In this document: piece by piece, positions 23,297 to 34,870 of the stretch
How the letters are laid out: every line of letters begins with the position of its first letter
Numbering within the stretch: position 1 is the first letter of the stretch
Source: Apodemus sylvaticus
Lineage: Eukaryota > Chordata > Mammalia > Rodentia > Muridae
NCBI RefSeq assembly: GCF_947179515.1
Contig: NC_067495.1
Span: 27,047,913 to 27,111,912, forward strand
Direction of reading: 5' to 3'
DNA: 64,000 nucleotides
Program-made: the position numbers and the translations under genes
The notes under the pieces: generated by a model
Databases searched by the model: none
What the model saw: the letters and a program-made list of their open reading frames with translations, nothing else
What the model was told of the DNA's origin: nothing

Positions 23297-23344
<48 letters not shown>
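23297..23344. repeat. (TG)24 microsatellite
   Basis: Uninterrupted TG dinucleotide repeat, potentially Z-DNA forming and length-polymorphic. Its translations are meaningless Cys-Val or Thr-His repeats. Confidence 0.95.
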
Positions 23345-23346
<2 letters not shown>

Positions 23347-23400
23347 TGGAGGCTTGTAGGGGTATTGGAGTGTATGTGTGGACATGAATGCAGGTGTCCA

Positions 23401-24142
23401 CAGTCAGAATGGCTAAGATTAAAAATTCAGGAGACAGCAGGTGTTGGAGAGGGTGTGGAGAAAGAGGAACACTCCTCCACTGCTGGTGGGGTTGCAAATT
23501 GGTACAACCACTCTGGAAATCAGTCTGGCGGTTCCTCCGAAAACTGGGCACCTCACTTCCAGAAGATCCTGCTATACCACTCCTGGGCATATACCCAGAG
23601 GATTCCCCACCATGTAATAAGGATACATGTTCTACTATGTTCATAGCAGCCCTATTTATAATTGCCAGATGCTGGAAAGAACCCAGGTATCCCTCAACAG
23701 AAGAGTGGATACAAAAAATGTGGTATATCTACACAATGGAGTACTATTCAGCCATTAGAAACAATGAATTCATGAAATTCTTAGGCAAATGGGTGGAGCT
23801 AGAGAACATCATACTAAGTGAGGTAACCCAGACTCAAAAGGTGAATCATGGTATGCACTCACTAATAAGTGGATATTAACCTAGAAAACTGGAATACCCA
23901 AAACATAATCCACACATCAAATGAGATACAAGAAGAAAGCAGGAGTGGTCCCTGGTTCTGGAAAGTCTCAGTGAAACAGTATTTGGCAAAACCAGAACGG
24001 GGAACTGGGAAGGGGTGGGAGGGAGGACAGGGGAAGAGAAGGGGGCTTACGGGACTTTCGGGGAGTGGGGGGGGCTAGAAAAGGGGAAATCATTTGAAAT
24101 GTAAATAAATTATATCGAATAAAAAAAAAAGATAAAAAAAAA
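23401..24142 (+). mobile_element. Young 5'-truncated L1 with 17-bp TSD
   Basis: It starts at CAGTCAGAATGGCTAAG in ORF2 and ends with the short Mus-type 3' UTR, TATCGAATAAAAAAAAAAG and an A-rich tail. It is flanked by a perfect 17-bp TSD, ATGAATGCAGGTGTCCA, at 23384-23400 and 24143-24159. The sequence matches 16653-17390 with few differences, so it is a recent insertion of the same subfamily. It holds an open ORF2 C-terminus (to the stop at 23877-23879), which reads upstream into flanking DNA from 23388. Confidence 0.95.
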
Positions 24143-24159
24143 ATGAATGCAGGTGTCCA

Positions 24160-24726
24160 GGATGCCAGAAGGGGGGTTGTTGAGTTCATTGTAGCAGAAA
24201 TTACAGGCAATTATGAGCCATTCAATGCAGGTGTTTTGAACCAACTTAGGTCCTCTGCAAAAGCAACACGCACTCCTTTGATGACTTCTTACTTAGCCTC
24301 TGATTAGTGTTTTTTAAAAGATACTTTGTGACATCTTTTTATTTTGAAAACTAAACTTGTTTAAAGTTATGTCTGCAGCATTTGTTTTATTCTTAAGATA
24401 ATCGAAGGTAAATGAAGTCATATAAAAGAAGGACCTAAAGTTGAATTAAGGGATAAATAAACTTACCTTGCTTTTTCTTCTGTCAAAGATAGTATAGTAC
24501 TGAGTGAACTACATGCATATCATTAGCCTACTTACATAGCCCATAGTCTACAATGGGGACTAACAGAGTGACCATGTAATATTATAATATTTGCTATTGA
24601 TAAAAGTAAATGTATGACCTCTCAGAGGTATAGAAATTAGGTATTTTTATACATGTATAATTCTGTTGACAGGCAACAAAGAAAGTCCAGAACACTTGTA
24701 TAATGATTAAGTATATAGTTTCAGTG
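24160..24726. other. Unassigned sequence
   Basis: No gene or clear repeat recognised. Confidence 0.45.
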
Positions 24727-24870
24727 GCTAGAGTGGGGACTTAGTGGTCAAGAACTCTTGTTGCTCTTGTAGAGCACCAGGAGCTTGGTGCCAAGCTCAA
24801 ACATTGTGGCTCACAGCTATCAGTAACTCTAGATACAGGGGAACTTCAGAAAACGCAGTCTCAGTGGTCT
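24727..24870 (+). mobile_element. Degenerate B2/B3-type SINE
   Basis: GTTGCTCTTGTAGAGCACCAGG, then CCAAGC and TGTGGCTCACAGCTATCAGTAACTC follow the B3 order (GCTGCTCTTCCAGAGGACC...GTGGCTCACAACTGTCTGTAACTC). Head and tail are too diverged to bound precisely. Confidence 0.55.
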
Positions 24871-25329
24871 CTGAAGGAATCCAAGTATCCTACATCAGAG
24901 GTATCAGTGAAGACTATATGAGAAAGCCAGAAAAATTGCACTCATTCTCTGCAGGTTGAGAATTCCTTTTTGCAGCATTAAATCAGTGACGAGCAGGACA
25001 TAGGGATTTTCTGAGTGTGCTCACCTCAAGACACATATTTTTGGTCATTGATTCTGTATATGGTTGATGAGTAGCTGATCTTAGACATGCTGTGGAAAGG
25101 GTCACAGAAGTCATTTTAAACATGTTGATCATATTATTAGGCAACAAATCATGCCCAAAGCTTCACATACTTCATTTCTAAATCATATATCTCTTACCTT
25201 CCAAGATTTGTTGGTATCCAAGTAAACAAGGCAGTACAAGTCAGTGAGGTAACAATGATAAGTTTTCCCTAGATATATTGGTTTATAGAACATAAGCACT
25301 CTTAACTAGAAAATTGCTGAGTATTATAG

Positions 25330-25359
25330 TATACTCATAATATACTAATTATGAGTATA
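25330..25359. repeat. Perfect 12-bp inverted repeat, 6-bp loop
   Basis: TATACTCATAAT (25330-25341) and its exact reverse complement ATTATGAGTATA (25348-25359) are separated by ATACTA. Further AGTATACT half-sites lie on both sides. It is AT-rich and may simply be a decayed simple repeat. Confidence 0.8.
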
Positions 25360-25719
25360 TTAGTATACTCGTAATGCTTTTGAGTATACTAAATGAAGAG
25401 TGAAGTTCCCTGTAATGTATAAATTTCACTGCTAGTATTGGAAAACATTAGCCTTTTGGGTCACATTTAGACCACCTTCTATTTTTTGTAACTGAACTTT
25501 AAGTGAAATGCCACCTTGCTCCTTTGTTCGTGTATTATGTATACTGCATTACACTATCCCAGAGTTGAGCAGACACCAGAAAGCACACAAGGCCCAGCAA
25601 AAGTGAGTGCTGAGCTCTGACCTGCACAGCCTGATGTGATAGATAATAGAAATGAATGATGCCTGCTCATATTGGCTGCAATAAAAGCAAAAAGGGTCAG
25701 GCCCACCAGACTTAGAGAA

Positions 25720-25748
25720 TTTATTTTATTTTATTTTATTTTATTTTT
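25720..25748. repeat. (TTTTA)n simple repeat
   Basis: About six copies of a TTTTA pentamer. Confidence 0.9.
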
Positions 25749-26360
25749 AAAATCGTTCTCAATACTCCTGAAAGATTGAATGCCAGTAAGAAACTTTTTT
25801 CAAAGATTGGTGCCACAAAAAGAAAATATAAAACACTTCAAGTATACTGACCATTTTAAACATAGAAATATTGTGAAGGTAAAATAAATATCTATGACCT
25901 GTCCTGTGTTCTGCAAAACTGGTATTACTATAGGAAAGCAGATAAACGCCATGTGCCATGTGCCTTAATACCAGTAAAGTTGTTATTTCATAATCCTCTA
26001 TTACCAAATAGAAAATGGCAGTGGCAAGTTCAAAGCATAATGGGAAGTCATCATGTCTGGGGAAATACAACTTGTACTTACCAGCTCTCTCATCGAATGT
26101 ACAGAGAACTTTAACAAAAATTAATGATTGCAATCATCAGTTTATCTACTGATGAGGTATCTAAGATAATAGAATCTCACTGAAGAATTCTAACACTTAT
26201 CTAAATCATTAGTTTGGTTGTGGAAGGTTCTGAGTTAAGAATGAATTTGACAATAAAGAAAATGATGTTTGGCTGAAGAGATGTGTGGATTGTTTTTTTT
26301 AAACCTGGTTAAGACAAATCCCTGTCACTTGTGTGAACCACATAAAACTTTGAGGAGTAT

Positions 26361-26436
26361 GTGTTTGTGTACGTGTGTGTGTGTGTGTGTGTGGTGTAAG
26401 AGAGAGAGACAGAGAGACAGAGAAACAGAGAAAGAG
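26361..26436. repeat. (TG)n then (GA)-rich microsatellite
   Basis: Interrupted TG repeat to about 26394 followed by AGAGAGACAGAGAGACAGAG-type sequence. Confidence 0.9.
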
Positions 26437-27205
26437 CCTGTGTATAGGCTTCAAACATAATGCCTTTATTTATATGCCATAGGAACTATTTTAGAAACTT
26501 AATCAGAATGTCATTTATTGTTTTTTTTTCTACCATCTTTAAGATAAAAGCAAATTCTCTAAGATAGCATACAAGATACTTCATGGTCTAGTTGTCAATA
26601 TATTGACTCTAAATCCTGTACACCACACAAACCAGAATTATACTTTATAACTCTAGGTTTTATACCTGAATTAACTCTAGAATAATGAATCTTTTCTTTT
26701 GCACTCTTAAAAGTATATTTGAATAAGTTTACTATTTGACAAAATCAAAACGTGTATAATGCCTTCTAGTTACGTGCATCTTCCCTACCCATTCCTGTTT
26801 CCTCTTAGCTTTCAACCTTCCTACTTCCCAACAAGATACTTTCTCACATTTGTGTCTTTCTGTTTGTTTATTATTTTGTTGTTTTCATTTGTTTGTGACC
26901 CACTGAGTTTAACCTGTGCCATCTGTATTACCATGGATTTGGATCTGTCCATTGGACGCTGATGTCTCAGCAGTGGGTTCACAAGTTAAGGTAATGACTG
27001 TCCCTCCTCAAGAATCCATCAGTAAACAACAGCATTGCCAGGGGCTCTAGGCCTCAATAAGCCCCTCCAAGATCTGTGATAGACTATTGGGTAGAGCCAG
27101 TTCAGGTTATCGCAGCTGTTATAAGATCATGATTCCAATGTGTTTTCATACCCAGAACAAAGAATTTAACAGTCCTTTACTCTGTCTATTTTCCAGCCCT
27201 AAATT

Positions 27206-27240
27206 TTTATTTGTTTTATTTATTATTTATTTATTTATAG
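27206..27240. repeat. (TTTA)n-rich tract
   Basis: TTTTATTTATTATTTATTTATTTATAG; possibly the tail of an unrecognisable old retroelement. Confidence 0.7.
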
Positions 27241-27857
27241 AGAAGAAGAAAACTTTACTGTGGTGTTAGAATATAAATGTTGGAATCGTTAGTGAGTTCC
27301 CTGCAGTCTCTTTTAGATATGCTCTGAAATCTTTATGTCTTACTGTTTGCAATTCCCTGAGACTTTGACGGAGAGTACAAATGTCCTGTTTAGAGCTGAG
27401 CATGCAGCCACTTTTTATTCTTGACATTTAGGGCAGCAATGAGACTCTACATTCATCCCATCTGTAACAAAGACAGCCTTCTCTGACAAAAGTGAGAAGA
27501 GCATCAGTCTTTGAGTCTAAATGAAAATATTAGAAGGGAACTTGGGGGACATATCAACACTAAGTAGGACCCCACTTTTTAACTTGGATAAACACTGGAA
27601 TTATGTAGAGTGTTCTTTAAAGTTTTTGCTTTTCTGAAGTTTTTCAGAGGAAGAATTACTGCTATACAGAGGAACTGTATTTCTTTCCAGAGGAAAATCT
27701 GATATTCAAAATGTTAACTTCTGTTATTTAAGGTCTTAAGAGACAGGCATAACTATAAAATGTGACCTATCCAACTCCAAAGCCCATATTCCTTTTACTA
27801 CTGTGTTACTATTTCAAATCAGAAACGGGCGGTATGAATCATAAAGATGTTCAGTTT

Positions 27858-27905
27858 TGTGTGTGTGTATGTGTGTGTGTATGTGTGTGTGTGTGTGTGT
27901 GTGTG
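27858..27905. repeat. (TG)n microsatellite with TATG interruptions
   Basis: TG repeat of about 48 bp with two TATG interruptions. Confidence 0.93.
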
Positions 27906-30439
27906 CATTCCAAGACTATTAATGGCACACTGAAGAGAATTGTGGAAGTGTAGATATTGGACTTTTTCCTTGAAGGAGGCTCCTCCATAGCCCTAGTACC
28001 ACAAAGTTTTCCTAATGATGAGACTCCACAAGACTCAAAAATGAGGTTGTCCACTGAGTACTAATACAGTGTAAGCAATATAAAAATCAGATATCACTCT
28101 ATCCAACAGGAGTTAACAGAGACCTAAGATGAGATCACTGATTCCTCATCATGGAAACCTGAGTCCTCTTATGCAATTGCTTTCTTGTATTTTGGGCCAT
28201 TTCCAATGCTGGATAGAATCAGCAAGTGAGAGAAAAAGCAAATCACTATGTGGCTTTAAGCTTGTGTATCAGAAAATGCACAAATAAACATACGTCCAAC
28301 CAGAAGCCAAATGGCATTGATAGGCATACTTTAGAGAGTAGCTAAATAAACAGGAAGTTTCTACACTTAAATATCAATGAGTTAAAATTTTCAAGCTGGC
28401 AAGAACAGTTCTCTAGAGAAAGCTCCTAGTCTATACACATGCAACTCAAAACCAGGTTCCTATCATTCTTAGAATTAACCTCTTTTCCATCACATCTACA
28501 GTGTGATGTTTATTAATAAATGGGACTTGAGTAAATTGGTATTATTAAAAAATAAGGATTCCAAGTTTCTCTAGTCAGTTACAAATATCCAGCTACCATC
28601 CATTCTGCTTTAGGAAGGAAAAAACAACAGCAGCAAATAGCCTTTGTTATATGGACGTTCGTATTGTGGTATACAAGCAGAGACGCATTGAGCAATGCAA
28701 AACCAACCTGGCTATTAATTGTAATACTAGAAGCCATTGCTCTCCCTTTTAAATAAAGAGATTTCTTCCCATTCATATTGCTAAGATTTTTCCATTTATA
28801 ATGTCTCGGAAACAAAGACTTGACAGGTCTGACAGGGACTCAGAAATGTTTCATTCTGACTCTAAATTTCTATGTCTACTGACTTGCTGACAGCTTTTTG
28901 ATGATGTGTGAAGTATCAAATCTGAAATGCATGGTGGTTTTCACAAATGCAGTGATGCACTCAATTTGGCCCACTTTCAGAGAAATATATGCCTGAGAGC
29001 TGCACGATAACTTGATTTGTGTGTGTAATTTAATAATGCTGTGTTTCAGAGAGAAGACAAATATAAAGCCTTGTTGCTGTGACATGACCATTCTCTCAAT
29101 GAAGCTAGAACCACAATGCATTTTTTTAAAAATGGCATCATTGTATGGAAAAAAAAAAACTTTATGTTGACTATAGAGAACAATGAATCCCTACCCATTT
29201 CACCAGAAAGTTCCCATAATACATTAATTGTCATGTGCTTCCCGGGTCTGCATATATTCAAAAACCTGAAATTTTGTAGGCATAGTAATTGACGAATTTT
29301 GGGCTCTTGATTTAATTTTATAGGAAAGATTAAATTCCTCCCATGTCCCTTGTTATTCCTGTTGAGAATGCCAAAATCAAAAGGCCAAAACGTGGTAATA
29401 AGCAATTTCCTTTCTCCCAGCATAAATGGAAGATAAAGAACATTTATCACAACACATATGAATAAATCATCCTCTCAACTGTCTCAGGTATTTGGACCCC
29501 AAACCATCGGACATTCTGTTTCAATAGATAAACTTAACATTTTTGGCCCAACGGCTTCTACAGAAAGGAAGTCAGAACACATAAATTTGGTTATTAGAGA
29601 CACTCATAATCAAAATGAAAAGGAAAGTATGAAATGAGAAAAGCATGCAGGAAAAGATGGTATCAGGATCAAGGAATGGACAACTCTGGAGCCCATTGCC
29701 CTCCTGGGGGATTCTGTGGAGAAGAGACGGTCTGTCTGTCAGTGCTTTCCATTTTCTCACTCCTGGCTTTCTCTCCACCCTGTGTCCACTCTCTTTTCTG
29801 GCAAGTCTTTATTGAAACTGCTTGGCAGGAAGCCTGGCTCTGTCAGCACAATTTATTCTTCATCTGTGCTCCGAGTCCCCTAAGGACCTAAGCCTATGAA
29901 ACTCATCTTTTTCCCCCTGTAGCTCTCCTCCTCCCTTCCATGGTACCCCCTTTATACATTCTAGCTTCCCAAATGACCAAGAATGATAAAAAAGGATGTA
30001 GACTACAGGGAGGGAAGAAAAAGAAGAGGCTGGGGCCTGAGCACATTGCCTCTGCTAATTCCTAACCATGGGCATCCCTGCCCCCAATGTCACACAGTCC
30101 CTTATTATTTTTGTGTCATTCAACATCAGTGATCTCTCTGGAGGAATAGAGTAGGTAGTGAAAAAAGGGCTCCTTGTATAAAAACTTATTTATGCTTTAT
30201 TTAAGTACTTATTTTTACTTCAGCTTAACATAAAAGCAGTAGGGTGTGTAAGCTGCAGGGAAATGAACCATTTAGAAAGTCTTAGAAAAGTGTGCACCTA
30301 TATAATCATCCAGATCAAGATCAAAAACACATGTTTTATCCCAATAGGCTTCTTTCTGCCATTCCTCCATCAATAGCTCCCATTTCTATGCCTACCTTAC
30401 AGGAAAAAAAAATCCAAGTTCTATCATCAGGAGCAATTT

Positions 30440-30690
30440 TTTCCTTCTTCTTGAACATCATATACAGTATATTTAATCTGTGTCTGGTTTCTTTCATTCA
30501 TCCTACTATGTGGGACAATTCACATTGCTATTGCATATAGCAGCAGTTCTTTCATTTTAATCACCATGTGCCATTTCTTTAAATAAGTGTAAAACAATTC
30601 ATTTTTCACTCTCATAGTAAAGGAAATTTAGGCAGGTCCAAATTAGGGCTATTTTGAATAAAGCTACTATAAACTTTTAGAGCCATATGC
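30440..30690 (-). mobile_element. Ancient mammalian L1 fragment
   Basis: TGTGTCTGGTTTCTTTCATTC, then a diverged middle and GGGCTATTTTGAATAAAGCTACTATAAAC follow the order of the reverse complement of old mammalian L1 (L1M-type) 3' ORF2 (TGTCTGGCTTCTTTCACT...GGCTATTATGAATAAAGCTGCTATGAAC). Divergence is high, which dates it before the rodent-specific L1s here. Confidence 0.6.
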
Positions 30691-30699
30691 TAAGAATCC

Positions 30700-31865
30700 A
30701 CTTACAGTTACAGACACTAAATGGCTATCTTCAGATGTTTGGGCACACTTTGAAGTCTGTGAATTAAATCTCACTATAACCTGGAGTCTTGAACTTTATT
30801 GTGAAAAGACCAAAGGAAAATATTTAAATAACTATGCATAAATTGATGGACTGGGAACTAGACAGGAATGTTATACCTGTCTCCTAGAAAGAGAGCCCTG
30901 TTTCTTTTCTGTCAATGGTACACATCTATAGGTTTTGGCCTATGTTGAAAAGTTAGAATGTTCAGCACTGGGAAACATGCCCTTCAAATTTGCAATCTAA
31001 TTATATAATATACCAAGCCTTTAAACAAGTTTCTGCCACTTGCAAGTTTACCGAAGCATTTGATTAGCTGTTTTTACTCTCACTTGTATATTCCCTCTAG
31101 GTACATACGTAATAAAATAATGAATTAAATATTCTTTAATATTCCTTTTTCAATGTGTGTCATTCAATCTTCAACGAAGTGAATGTCTGTGCATGCGGCT
31201 GGACAATTCAGACCTATTGAAAAATATCCCCCAAATCAGCTGTGGTTTTGCATTATGGTCACAGTATAGAAATTTGTCATAATCCTTATTCTATTCTCCT
31301 GCCTTAACCTTTTAAGGCCTTTTTAAATGAAAGTAGGAATGAGAGAGAGAGTGAGGGAGGGAAGGAGAGAAGAAGGAAGCAAGGTAGAGGGAAACCAAGA
31401 AATGGTGTGTTTTCCTGTGCAATTGGATACATTCTATTTCATGTTGCCCTCACTCCTACTAACACCTGCAATGCCACATGAATGGCCTGATTTACATTAA
31501 GGGGGAGAAAACAAAATTTGTCATTAGTATTGGTCTTCAAGCTGACATTGAGCACATTGTCACCAAAACCTCACTATGAATTAAAAAACAAAACAAAGAA
31601 AAAGAACCCAAAAACTTTTGCATAGACATTGGTCATCTCAAATGATAGTAACCATAAACCAATAAATGCAGACAAAATCCAACTCAGAGAAAAGGAAAGA
31701 AATGTACATGAGCTATAAACTTCAGCTGGCTCACACTACTGAAGAGTGACTACTCAATAGGTAGAGATGTGCAGGAAGCGACAGAAATAAGCTTTTCTCA
31801 GCTTTTCTTGTCAGACTGAAGAAAGTCTGACTTTAAAACTTAAGAAAGAAACTTGTAGGCATAAA
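30700..31865. other. Unassigned sequence with a purine-rich patch
   Basis: No gene recognised. A GA-rich stretch (GAGAGAGAGAGTGAGGGAGG) lies at about 31341-31400. Confidence 0.45.
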
Positions 31866-31869
31866 TGTT

Positions 31870-32545
31870 TTGCAACCTTCTTTTAATAAGGGTTCAACTT
31901 CTCTAGCCCACCACCCAGCAGAGGTGGTGGAAGAGAAGAGTTATTAGGATATAAGGAAAGTGGACCTGTTCAGCAATAGTTCTGTGAGGGTGAGCTAGAT
32001 ATTCTTGGGTAGAAGTTTAGTCCTGTAGCATATACCAAACATGACTTAGCAGCTGTAGACAAATCCTCCAGGCAGACAGACACCAGGCATGAACCAGCAG
32101 AAACATTCCAATTCCTTTAGCAGGCAGACACCAGGCAACTGTAGTCCAATCTTGAAGAATCCCCAGGCTTGCCAACCAGTCTGTGGGCATAAGCTGCCAC
32201 ATGATCATATGGGCATAACCTCATGATGAGGTTTTGGACAAGTTTCTCTCAATGGCAGAGTTATCACAAATTGAGCTCAACAATACTATGTAAAGAAAAC
32301 CAATATGTGGTCTTTAGTGAAGAATAGTGAGATGGAGTAAGCCAAAACTCAGTCCTTATCTCTCACTATCTGTGGGGTCATATTTACACTCGTTCATCAA
32401 GAGGCCTTTCACGTGTCTGCTATATGTAAACATCCTTTCACCTGTGTCTACTTCAGGAAAACAGCCTTGCATGTATTTGCATTAGCATGACATCCTTTCA
32501 CCTGTGTGCCCCAGTAAAACATCATTTGGCATAACAAACTTTACG
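31870..32545. repeat. Probable mouse LTR-class dispersed repeat
   Basis: This stretch (TCTCTAGCCCACCACCCAGC, tandem CAGGCAGACA(GACA)CCAGGCA units at about 32067-32140, and two CATCCTTTCACCTGTGT units at 32430 and 32490) has the look of a known mouse dispersed repeat, probably an endogenous-retrovirus LTR. I cannot name the family or confirm TG...CA ends or a TSD. No gag, pol or env sequence is seen. Confidence 0.4.
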
Positions 32546-32639
32546 AAAGAATTAGAAGTTTCTACCTCAAAAAATACTTATGTTAGTTCCTACTTTCCTG
32601 GTTTATGTTCATAGGGCTTGGTTCTAATGAATCTGGGCC

Positions 32640-32700
32640 TGTGGTGGTGGGAAAATGTGGTGGTGGGCTTATGGTGGTGGGAAAATGCAGCAGAGGTTAT
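32640..32700. repeat. Short tandem duplication, GTGGTGGTGGGAAAATG unit
   Basis: The unit GGTGGTGGGAAAATG occurs twice (about 32642 and 32672), with a GTGGTGGGC half unit between. It lies directly upstream of the LTR-like unit at 32711. Confidence 0.7.
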
Positions 32701-32710
32701 TCATCTCATG

Positions 32711-33109
32711 TGTATTGGCTGGTTTTGTGTGTCAACTTGACACAGGCTGGAGTTATCACAGAGAAAGGAGCTTCAGTTGGGGAAGTGCCTCCATGAGATC
32801 CAGATGTGGGGCATTTTCTCTGTTAGTGATCAAGTGGGGAGGGCCCCTTGTGGGTGGTGCTATCCCTGGGCTGGTATTCTTGGGTTCTATAAGAGAGCAG
32901 GCGGAACAAGCCAGGGAAAGCAAGCCGCTAAGAAACATCCCTCCATGGCTTCTGCATCAGCTCCTGCTTCCTGACCTGCTTGAGTTCCAGTCCTGACTTC
33001 CTTTAGTGATGAACTGCAATGTGGAAGTGTAAGCTCAATAAACCCTTTGCTCGCCAACTTGCTTCTTGGTCATGGTGTTTGTGCAGGAATAAAAACCCCG
33101 ACTAAGACA
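32711..33109 (+). repeat. LTR-like unit, copy 1 (left end of composite)
   Basis: A 399-bp unit starts TGTATTGGCTGG and ends GACTAAGACA. It has a TATA-like CTATAAGAG at about 32887 and an AATAAA signal at 33037-33042, an arrangement expected of a U3-R-U5 LTR. The related unit at 38297-38549 has the same orientation, and DNA resembling one continuous internal domain lies between them. Close relatives in the window are 39125-39520 (nearly full) and 54791-55140 (older). I recognise it as a common mouse dispersed repeat but cannot assign its name; RMER1-type is one candidate. No tRNA primer-binding site is obvious after 33109. Confidence 0.65.
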
Positions 33110-34156
33110 AGTACCAGTGTAGTGGGGTATTCCTGTGACAACCTGACCATGTTTTGGGGAGGACTGTAGAAGGACTTTGAAACTTTGCTCTAGACTATCC
33201 ATTCAGTGTTAAGAGCTCTGTCTGATGTTGTGTAGGAGCTTGGAAGATATTGTAGAGAACAGCATAGAAGATGGAGGCCTGGCTTGTGAAATTTCAGAGG
33301 GACGATTAAAGACTCTCAAAACTCAAAACACAGGGATGTGTTTTGATTGTGAAGATTCTGTGGTTTTGTTTAGCTGGGGCTAACAAATTTACAAGATACC
33401 AGAACCACTAAAGCAAACCTTTGTGTTACTGGGACTAATGATGCTGGTTAGCTGGAGCTAAGAAATTGGTGGTGATTAAGAAGAGACCAGCATCACTGAG
33501 GTGAAATCTTCTGAGAAGTGTTTTCTGAGAGCCCAGAGGCTATGTTACAGAGATACCCACGGTTGTACTTTGTGCTCTGGCTGGAGTTGGTAATGTGTAA
33601 GAGTAACCCAGATGGTACTACTTTTGAAGGCATGAAGGGGTCATGAAGAGCAGCTGAGACTTGGAACTGTGAGAGGCCACGGAAGGCCATTGGTGAAGGT
33701 GCAGCCTCAGTTGCAATTGATGGCCCAGAACTGAAGGGGTCATGCATAGAAGTTGACGCTTGGCACCATGAAGAGAGCCTATGAGAGGCTATTGGTGAAG
33801 CCGAATTTCAGCGGAAGACAGCAGTGTTTTGGAGATGCCAGTGCCATACGAGGACCACCAAGAACAGCAGCAGCAGTGGAGTACAGGCAACTAGAGCCTA
33901 GAAGTCAAGGTGTGTGCTACAAAGTGTAGAGCTGGAGAAGTGACTCAAGCCCTTGGAGGAGCCCAGAAGATCGTGAGTTGGATCCCAGACATTGGACATT
34001 TGGAGTCTGATTTTGCTTTTGATTGTGACTGTGCCCTGATATTTTCCTCGCTTGAATGAAGAAAGTATTTTAGTGGAGCCCACAGTTAAGAGACTTTGAA
34101 TTTTTAAAAGACTTTTATTTAAAAGATATTGGACATTTTAAAGGGATCAAACTTTT
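33110..34156 (+). mobile_element. Internal part of composite LTR-like element (left)
   Basis: A non-coding internal domain with recurring motifs (GGCCATTGGTGAAG and GGCTATTGGTGAAGCC; TTTTAAAAGAC-type AT-rich blocks). It continues after the inserted L1 at 38183-38296 (GTGGGACTTTGAAAGC...GATCTTGGGGATGAATAAG). I see no retroviral reading frame, so the element would depend on enzymes supplied in trans. Its dispersed nature is recognised from memory of mouse sequence and needs a library check. Confidence 0.5.
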
Positions 34157-34443
34157 TTTTGTTAGATTCATTTGAGACTTTAATTTTTTTTTAAATTTTT
34201 TTATTCGATATATTTTTTATTTACATTTCATATGATTTCCCCTTTTCTAGCCCCCCACTCCCCGAAAGTCCCGTAAGCCCCCTTCTCTCCCCCTGTCCTC
34301 CCACCCACCCCTTCCCACTTCCCCTTTCTGGTTTTGCCGAATACTGCTTCACTGAGTCTTTCAAGAACAAGGGGCCACTCCTCCTTTCTCCTTGTACCTC
34401 ATTTGATGTGTGGATTATGTTTTGGGTATTCCAGTTTTCTAGG

Positions 34444-34870
34444 TTAATATCCACTTATTAGTGAGTGCATACCATGATTCACCTTTTGAGTCTGGGTTAC
34501 CTCACTTAGTATGATGTTCTCTAGCTCCATCCATTTGCCTAAGAATTTCATGAATTCATTGTTTCTAATGGCTGAATAGTACTCCATTGTGTAGATATAC
34601 CACATTTTTTGCATCCACTCTTCTGTTGAGGGATACCTGGGTTCTTTCCAGCATCTGGCAATTATAAATAGGGCTGCTATGAACATAGTAGAGCATGTAT
34701 CCTTATTACATGGTGGGGAATCCTCTGGGTATATGCCCAGGAGTGGTATAGCAGGATCTTCTGGAAGTGAGGTGCCCAGTTTTCGGAGGAACCGCCAGAC
34801 TGCTTTCCAGAGTGGTTGTACCAATTTGCAACCCCATCAGCAGTGGAGGAGTGTTCCTTTTTCTCCACAC
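34444..34870 (-). pseudogene. L1 ORF2 C-terminal fragment
   Basis: The frame ends at 34444 with the standard GMHSLISGY terminus and contains WRFLRKLGTSLPEDPAIPLL. It is downstream of the internal deletion and so cut off from any reverse transcriptase. Confidence 0.85.

Larger units (their letters stand above)
24880..30435. other. Mostly unique DNA with scattered simple repeats
   Basis: A 5.5-kb stretch with the lowest visible density of transposable elements in the window. Apart from the microsatellites listed separately and an inverted repeat at 25330-25359, I recognise nothing. The longest frames (25759-26133 minus, 124 codons; 29046-29450 minus, 134 codons) show no known domain. An exon or enhancer cannot be excluded without cross-species alignment. 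Confidence 0.4.

Noticed and set aside
23296..23646. A 116-codon frame starting with Cys-Val repeats
   Set aside because: It is a translation of the (TG)n microsatellite read into an out-of-frame L1 segment.
31870..32545. A named endogenous retrovirus
   Set aside because: Only LTR-like dispersed sequence is visible; no gag, pol or env similarity and no confirmed ends.
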